Below, in pieces: positions 5,988 through 7,974 of a stretch of DNA of 7,974 nucleotides. The stretch is from Candidatus Doudnabacteria bacterium (lineage in GTDB: Bacteria; Patescibacteriota; Doudnabacteria; UBA920; 2-01-FULL-50-11). The notes below the pieces were generated by a model, which saw nothing but the letters and a program-made list of their open reading frames with translations, searched no databases and was not told the origin of the DNA. Numbering within the stretch: position 1 is the stretch's first letter; each line of letters begins with the position of its first letter. Made by a program: the position numbers and the translations under genes. Location of the stretch: positions 1-7,974 of the forward strand of contig JACQJK010000002.1 in NCBI GenBank assembly GCA_016205055.1. Reading direction: 5' to 3'.

Positions 5988-6264
5988 CAACGGAAGCCGC
6001 ATCGGTGCGAGTGCGGACTTGTTTTTTAGATGGAACTGCTCGGTCTCGACGAAAAGTCCTGGACACCAGTCAGCATTTTCGTTCCGCACCGCCCCGCCAA
6101 CACCAACTCCGAAGCGGTTCGTGGGGTGCCAGATCCTTTTGGGAGTCGCCAAGCTGGTTCTTTCAAAGGCCTTTCAACTCCAAACCGGCTGAAGCGAACC
6201 ACAAGCCAGCGTGCAAGCGAAAAAACATGCGATTCTAACTTCGCCCGTACGGGGCGATTTTTTT
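5988..6264 (+). ncRNA. Possible structured plus-strand RNA between mraY and the carboxypeptidase gene (unidentified)
   Basis: This spacer (5976-6340, 365 bases) has no convincing gene on either strand. It is GC-richer than the other spacers and ends in a strong plus-strand intrinsic terminator, although no plus-strand protein gene precedes it. Visible foldbacks are CCGCA-TCG-GTG-CGA-G-TGCGG (5997-6016), ACGAAAA pairing with TTTTCGT (6049-6055 with 6076-6082) around an inner CTGG-ACA-CCAG, GCTGGTTC with GAACC plus CCAGC further on (6153-6210), and the palindrome AAAGGCCTTT (6165-6174). I find no TA dinucleotide from 6029 to 6235. GGTCTCGACG at 6041-6050 resembles the 5' part of tmRNA, but no tag frame with a stop and no CCA end follow. 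I cannot assign it to RNase P, SRP, 6S or tmRNA. It could also be an untranscribed or decayed sequence. Confidence 0.25.
6241..6264 (+). terminator. Strong intrinsic terminator on the plus strand
   Basis: TCGCCC (6241-6246) pairs with GGGCGA (6252-6257) around a five-base loop, and seven T follow at once (6258-6264). This is a textbook Rho-independent terminator for the plus strand. On the minus strand the hairpin is followed by mixed sequence, so it would not serve the carboxypeptidase transcript well. The transcript it ends is not obvious. Confidence 0.75.
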
Positions 6265-6340
6265 AAATAAAATTTTCGTTTTTATCCAGCCGTTGCCCGT
6301 GGCCACAACAATCAACGATTCGGCAGTATGAGTATTTGAA

Positions 6341-7285
6341 TCAAGGAAAGTCATATGACTCAAAAACCCACCGGATCAAAGCCTTGGAATCCTCTTCTCT
6401 TTTTTCACTGCCTAACACAATCGTAAGGATCTGATTATTGTCCGAATCGCTTGCGAGAATAATTAAATTACCCCGCGCCTGTTCCGTAAAGCCGGTCTTC
6501 ACTCCCAGAATATTGTTGCTTTCCTGGAGCAAGAGGTTGGAATTTTTTAACCAGTGAGTGATTTTCTCGTCAACGGATTGCACTTTGGAACTTCTACGCT
6601 GCGCCATCTCGGCAAACTTCTCGTTTCGCAAAAACTCGAAGGTCAATAATTTTAAATCTTCGGCGGTACTGTATTGAAGGGAATCGTCAAACCCGGTCGG
6701 GTTTGCAAAATGAGTATTGCTAAGTCCCAGTTGCTTGCTCATAAGATTCATCAGCGCAATAAAACGCTGGCTTGAGCCCGCTGTGCCTTCGGCAAGCGCC
6801 AAAGAGGCGTCATTAGCGGAGGCGATCAGCATTCCAGAAAGCAAACCCATAACCCCAATCTGCTCTCCTGCAAGCAGTCCCATGTTTGGCGGATGAACCT
6901 GGTATCCCGAAGCAGGAATGGTGATCACGGCTTGAGGATCAACCAAATTCCATACAACCACCGCGGTCATTAATTTAGTCAGGGAGGCCAACGGCCATCG
7001 CGTCTGAGAATTTTTTTCAAAAAGCACATACCCGGTCCTTAAATCAACCGCCAAAGCAATCTCCACATCGGTAACAAACGGCACCGCCGCCTTTTTTAAC
7101 CTCGGCCTCGTGTCACCGGCCAAAGGCAGCTGCAAGAAAACCTGGCCTAAAACTTCTGGGGGCGGAGTTTCTCGGGCAATCCGCTGTGTCGGAAAAATTA
7201 TCACAAATAGCGCCATTACAAAAGCCGCTATTTGTGCGAGCACACTGCGATAAAATCCAAATCTCACTGATTTAAACTCGCTCAT
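6341..7285 (-). CDS. dacA: D-alanyl-D-alanine carboxypeptidase (S11 family, DacA-like)
   Basis: This penicillin-binding enzyme removes the terminal D-Ala from peptidoglycan stem peptides outside the cytoplasmic membrane. The three active-site motifs are clear in the 314-residue protein: SLTK (101-104, nucleophile Ser101), SAN (156-158) and KTG (263-265). An N-terminal hydrophobic segment at about residues 14-31 is an uncleaved anchor or signal peptide. A linker to about residue 70 precedes the catalytic domain. The C-terminus stops right after the catalytic fold, without the PBP5-like beta domain and amphipathic anchor found in E. coli DacA, so the N-terminal helix is probably the membrane attachment. 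The ATG at 7285 has no evident Shine-Dalgarno. The gene is divergent from thioredoxin across 64 bases and is separated from mraY by 365 bases, so it is probably its own unit. Confidence 0.92.
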   Translation of the reverse strand: MSEFKSVRFGFYRSVLAQIAAFVMALFVIIFPTQRIARETPPPEVLGQVFLQLPLAGDTRPRLKKAAVPFVTDVEIALAVDLRTGYVLFEKNSQTRWPLASLTKLMTAVVVWNLVDPQAVITIPASGYQVHPPNMGLLAGEQIGVMGLLSGMLIASANDASLALAEGTAGSSQRFIALMNLMSKQLGLSNTHFANPTGFDDSLQYSTAEDLKLLTFEFLRNEKFAEMAQRRSSKVQSVDEKITHWLKNSNLLLQESNNILGVKTGFTEQARGNLIILASDSDNNQILTIVLGSEKREEDSKALIRWVFESYDFP

Positions 7286-7292
7286 GTTGTGC

Positions 7293-7322
7293 TTGACAGG
7301 TGTGTAGCTTCTCGAATAAAAT
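7293..7322 (+). promoter_or_regulatory. Sigma70-type promoter for thioredoxin
   Basis: A perfect TTGACA (7293-7298), an 18-base spacer and TAAAAT (7317-7322, 5/6) lie in the 64-base divergent spacer. The expected start near 7329 leaves a leader of about 20 bases before the ATG at 7350, without a convincing Shine-Dalgarno at normal spacing. I see no equally good promoter for the divergent carboxypeptidase gene. Confidence 0.6.
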
Positions 7323-7349
7323 TTACTTTAGGGAACAAAAAAAGACAAC

Positions 7350-7670
7350 ATGGAAACCAAGATTTTAACGGACCAAACTTTTGATGAAGAAGTGCTGAAC
7401 TCGCCGGTGCCGGTGTTGATTGATTTTTGGGCGCCGTGGTGCGGACCGTGCAAAATCGTAAGCCCGCTGGTGGAGGAGCTCGCTTTGGAGTATGAGGGGA
7501 GGGTTAAATTCGGCAAGGTTAACGTTGATGATAATCCGCAAAAAGCCATGCAATATCAGATCTTTTCTATCCCCAGTTTAAAAATTTTCAAAAAAGGGAC
7601 TTTAGTCGACGAGATTATCGGCGCAGCTCCCAAATCCCAAATAAAAAAAGTACTCGATCGGCACCTGTAA
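7350..7670 (+). CDS. trxA: Thioredoxin
   Basis: This small cytoplasmic dithiol carrier reduces protein disulfides. At 106 residues it has normal length. The active site is WCGPC (30-34) inside IDFWAPWCGPCK, with the buried acidic residue Asp25 and the cis-proline Pro75 (SIPS). A closing GTLVDEIIGA strand and a C-terminal helix complete the fold. There is no signal peptide, which argues against an envelope thioredoxin such as a cytochrome-maturation protein. It is the only clear plus-strand gene in the window, with its own TTGACA/TAAAAT promoter. No thioredoxin reductase is visible nearby. All key residues are present. Confidence 0.96.
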   Translation: METKILTDQTFDEEVLNSPVPVLIDFWAPWCGPCKIVSPLVEELALEYEGRVKFGKVNVDDNPQKAMQYQIFSIPSLKIFKKGTLVDEIIGAAPKSQIKKVLDRHL

Positions 7671-7716
7671 AGTTCTATTGATGTTTCCATGTTAAGTTGA
7701 ATGTTTCTTTTAAATT

Positions 7717-7737
7717 CCCTCCCCTTGATGGGGAGGG
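7717..7737. repeat. Palindromic repeat CCCTCCCC-TTGAT-GGGGAGGG
   Basis: This is a perfect 8-bp stem with a five-base loop, followed by TTAGGAGGGGTG. The same type of element (a CCCTCCCC foldback followed by GGTTAGG-like sequence) occurs as a dispersed intergenic repeat in many bacterial genomes; this is from memory. It begins 46 bases after the thioredoxin stop and could slow or end transcription. There is no U-tract after it, so it is not a standard intrinsic terminator. Confidence 0.75.
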
Positions 7738-7761
7738 TTAGGAGGGGTGAAAAATGAACTC

Positions 7762-7818
7762 GGAGGGGAAAACCTCCGCCGGAGGCGGACCCGCCTTTGG
7801 CGGGCGGTTTTCCCCTTC
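7762..7818. repeat. T-shaped foldback: outer stem enclosing two adjacent 15-nt hairpins
   Basis: Outer arms GGGGAAAACC (7765-7774) and GGTTTTCCCC (7806-7815) pair perfectly over 10 bp. The pairing extends outward by A-T, a G-T wobble and G-C (7762-7764 with 7816-7818). Inside, directly abutting, are two hairpins of identical size: TCCGCC-GGA-GGCGGA (7775-7789) and CCCGCC-TTT-GGCGGG (7790-7804). Only base 7805 is left unpaired. This makes a near-perfect three-way junction on either strand. Confidence 0.85.
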
Positions 7819-7833
7819 TCCGCCTTCGGCGGA
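7819..7833. repeat. Third 15-nt hairpin of the same kind: TCCGCC-TTC-GGCGGA
   Basis: The arms are identical to those at 7775-7789 with a different three-base loop. It starts directly after the T-shaped foldback. Same stem, same loop length and different loop sequence indicate a repeat unit rather than chance. Confidence 0.8.
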
Positions 7834-7863
7834 CTGCCTCCCCTTTCCTTATGTGTCCTCGCG

Positions 7864-7880
7864 CGGGGTATCAAACCCCG
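7864..7880. repeat. Palindrome CGGGGT-ATCAA-ACCCCG
   Basis: This is a perfect 6-bp stem with a five-base loop, 13 bases before the right inverted-repeat arm. Together with the other hairpins it fills 7717-7880. The whole 304-base spacer (7671-7974) contains no gene I can support. Confidence 0.65.
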
Positions 7881-7893
7881 ACCTACGGACAGT

Positions 7894-7931
7894 ATGAGGT
7901 CATCTAAAAACCCCATTTTGTCTGCAATTTC
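7894..7931. repeat. Right arm of the 38-bp perfect inverted repeat
   Basis: This is the exact reverse complement of bases 1-38. It is preceded at 7864-7893 by a palindrome that the left copy lacks, and followed by 43 bases for which no left counterpart is available in the window. On the minus strand the arm is open and reads AEIADKMGFLDDLI, as in the left copy. Confidence 0.9.
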
Positions 7932-7974
7932 AGCTTTTCGGCTGCAAATGCTTCATCGGAATTCGCCGTAATAC

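Noticed and set aside
5976..6152. N-terminal extension of MraY starting at 6152
   Set aside because: The extra 59 residues do not resemble MraY, the TATAAT box lies between them and the ATG at 5975, and the spacer has other features.
5988..6264. Identification of the spacer as tmRNA, RNase P RNA, SRP RNA or a tRNA
   Set aside because: No tag frame with stop or CCA end, no RNase P P4 sequence pair, no SRP loop motif, and no complete cloverleaf could be found.
6005..6266. Plus-strand open frames in the mraY-dacA spacer
   Set aside because: Several frames are open at once because TA steps are absent, none has a start signal, and the peptides show no protein-like pattern.
7717..7737. Intrinsic terminator for thioredoxin
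   Set aside because: The hairpin is good, but the bases after it are TTAGGAGG without a U-tract.
7717..7880. CRISPR array
   Set aside because: The repeated units are self-complementary hairpins without evenly sized unique spacers.
7710..7916. Minus-strand open frame of 68 codons
   Set aside because: It reads straight through the palindromic repeats (for example TPPNPPHQGEG from the CCCTCCCC element and RRVRLRRR from the TCCGCC hairpins). No codon-like composition of its own.
7747..7971. Plus-strand open frame of 74 codons after thioredoxin
   Set aside because: It overlaps the same repeat array and the inverted-repeat arm; composition follows the repeats.

Overview
The window is a short piece of a bacterial cell-wall and division (dcw) cluster. 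Nearly every gene is on the minus strand. The bacterium is probably a member of the Candidate Phyla Radiation (Patescibacteria, Parcubacteria-like). This rests on the rearranged cluster, short compact proteins, weak or absent Shine-Dalgarno sequences, a QNH-type amidohydrolase inside the mur genes, and GC-rich palindromic repeats in the spacers. The lineage call comes from recalled family features, not from a search.

Layout from left to right. 1-57: a possible tail of a plus-strand reading frame, whose first 38 bases recur inverted at the right end. 58-214: an AT-rich spacer. 215-508 (-): a small coiled-coil protein. 618-875 (-): a two-helix membrane protein with an acidic tail. 883-1989 (-): FtsW. 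1955-3364 (-): MurD. 3366-4943 (-): a D-aminoacylase-family amidohydrolase. 4956-5975 (-): MraY. 5976-6340: a 365-base spacer with a clear plus-strand terminator and a 207-base stretch without any TA step, possibly a structured RNA gene. 6341-7285 (-): a penicillin-binding-protein-type D,D-carboxypeptidase. 7350-7670 (+): thioredoxin, divergent from the carboxypeptidase. 7671-7974: a spacer packed with palindromes, including a perfect T-shaped foldback.

The minus-strand genes form a pathway. MraY makes lipid I on the membrane. MurD adds D-Glu to UDP-MurNAc-L-Ala. FtsW polymerises lipid II at the septum. The carboxypeptidase trims D-Ala from stem peptides outside the membrane. The amidohydrolase sits between mraY and murD with gaps of 12 and 1 bases, so it is very likely co-transcribed and may act on D-amino-acid derivatives. 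mraY, the amidohydrolase gene, murD and ftsW look like one operon driven from a TATAAT box immediately before mraY. The small membrane protein after ftsW has its own TATAAT box at the same distance from its ATG, which suggests leaderless mRNAs.

The most interesting items are the amidohydrolase in the mur operon, changed D-Glu-site residues in MurD, the possible plus-strand RNA upstream of mraY, the repeated TATAAT-N6-ATG arrangement, and the inverted 38-base repeats and T-shaped foldback at the right edge.
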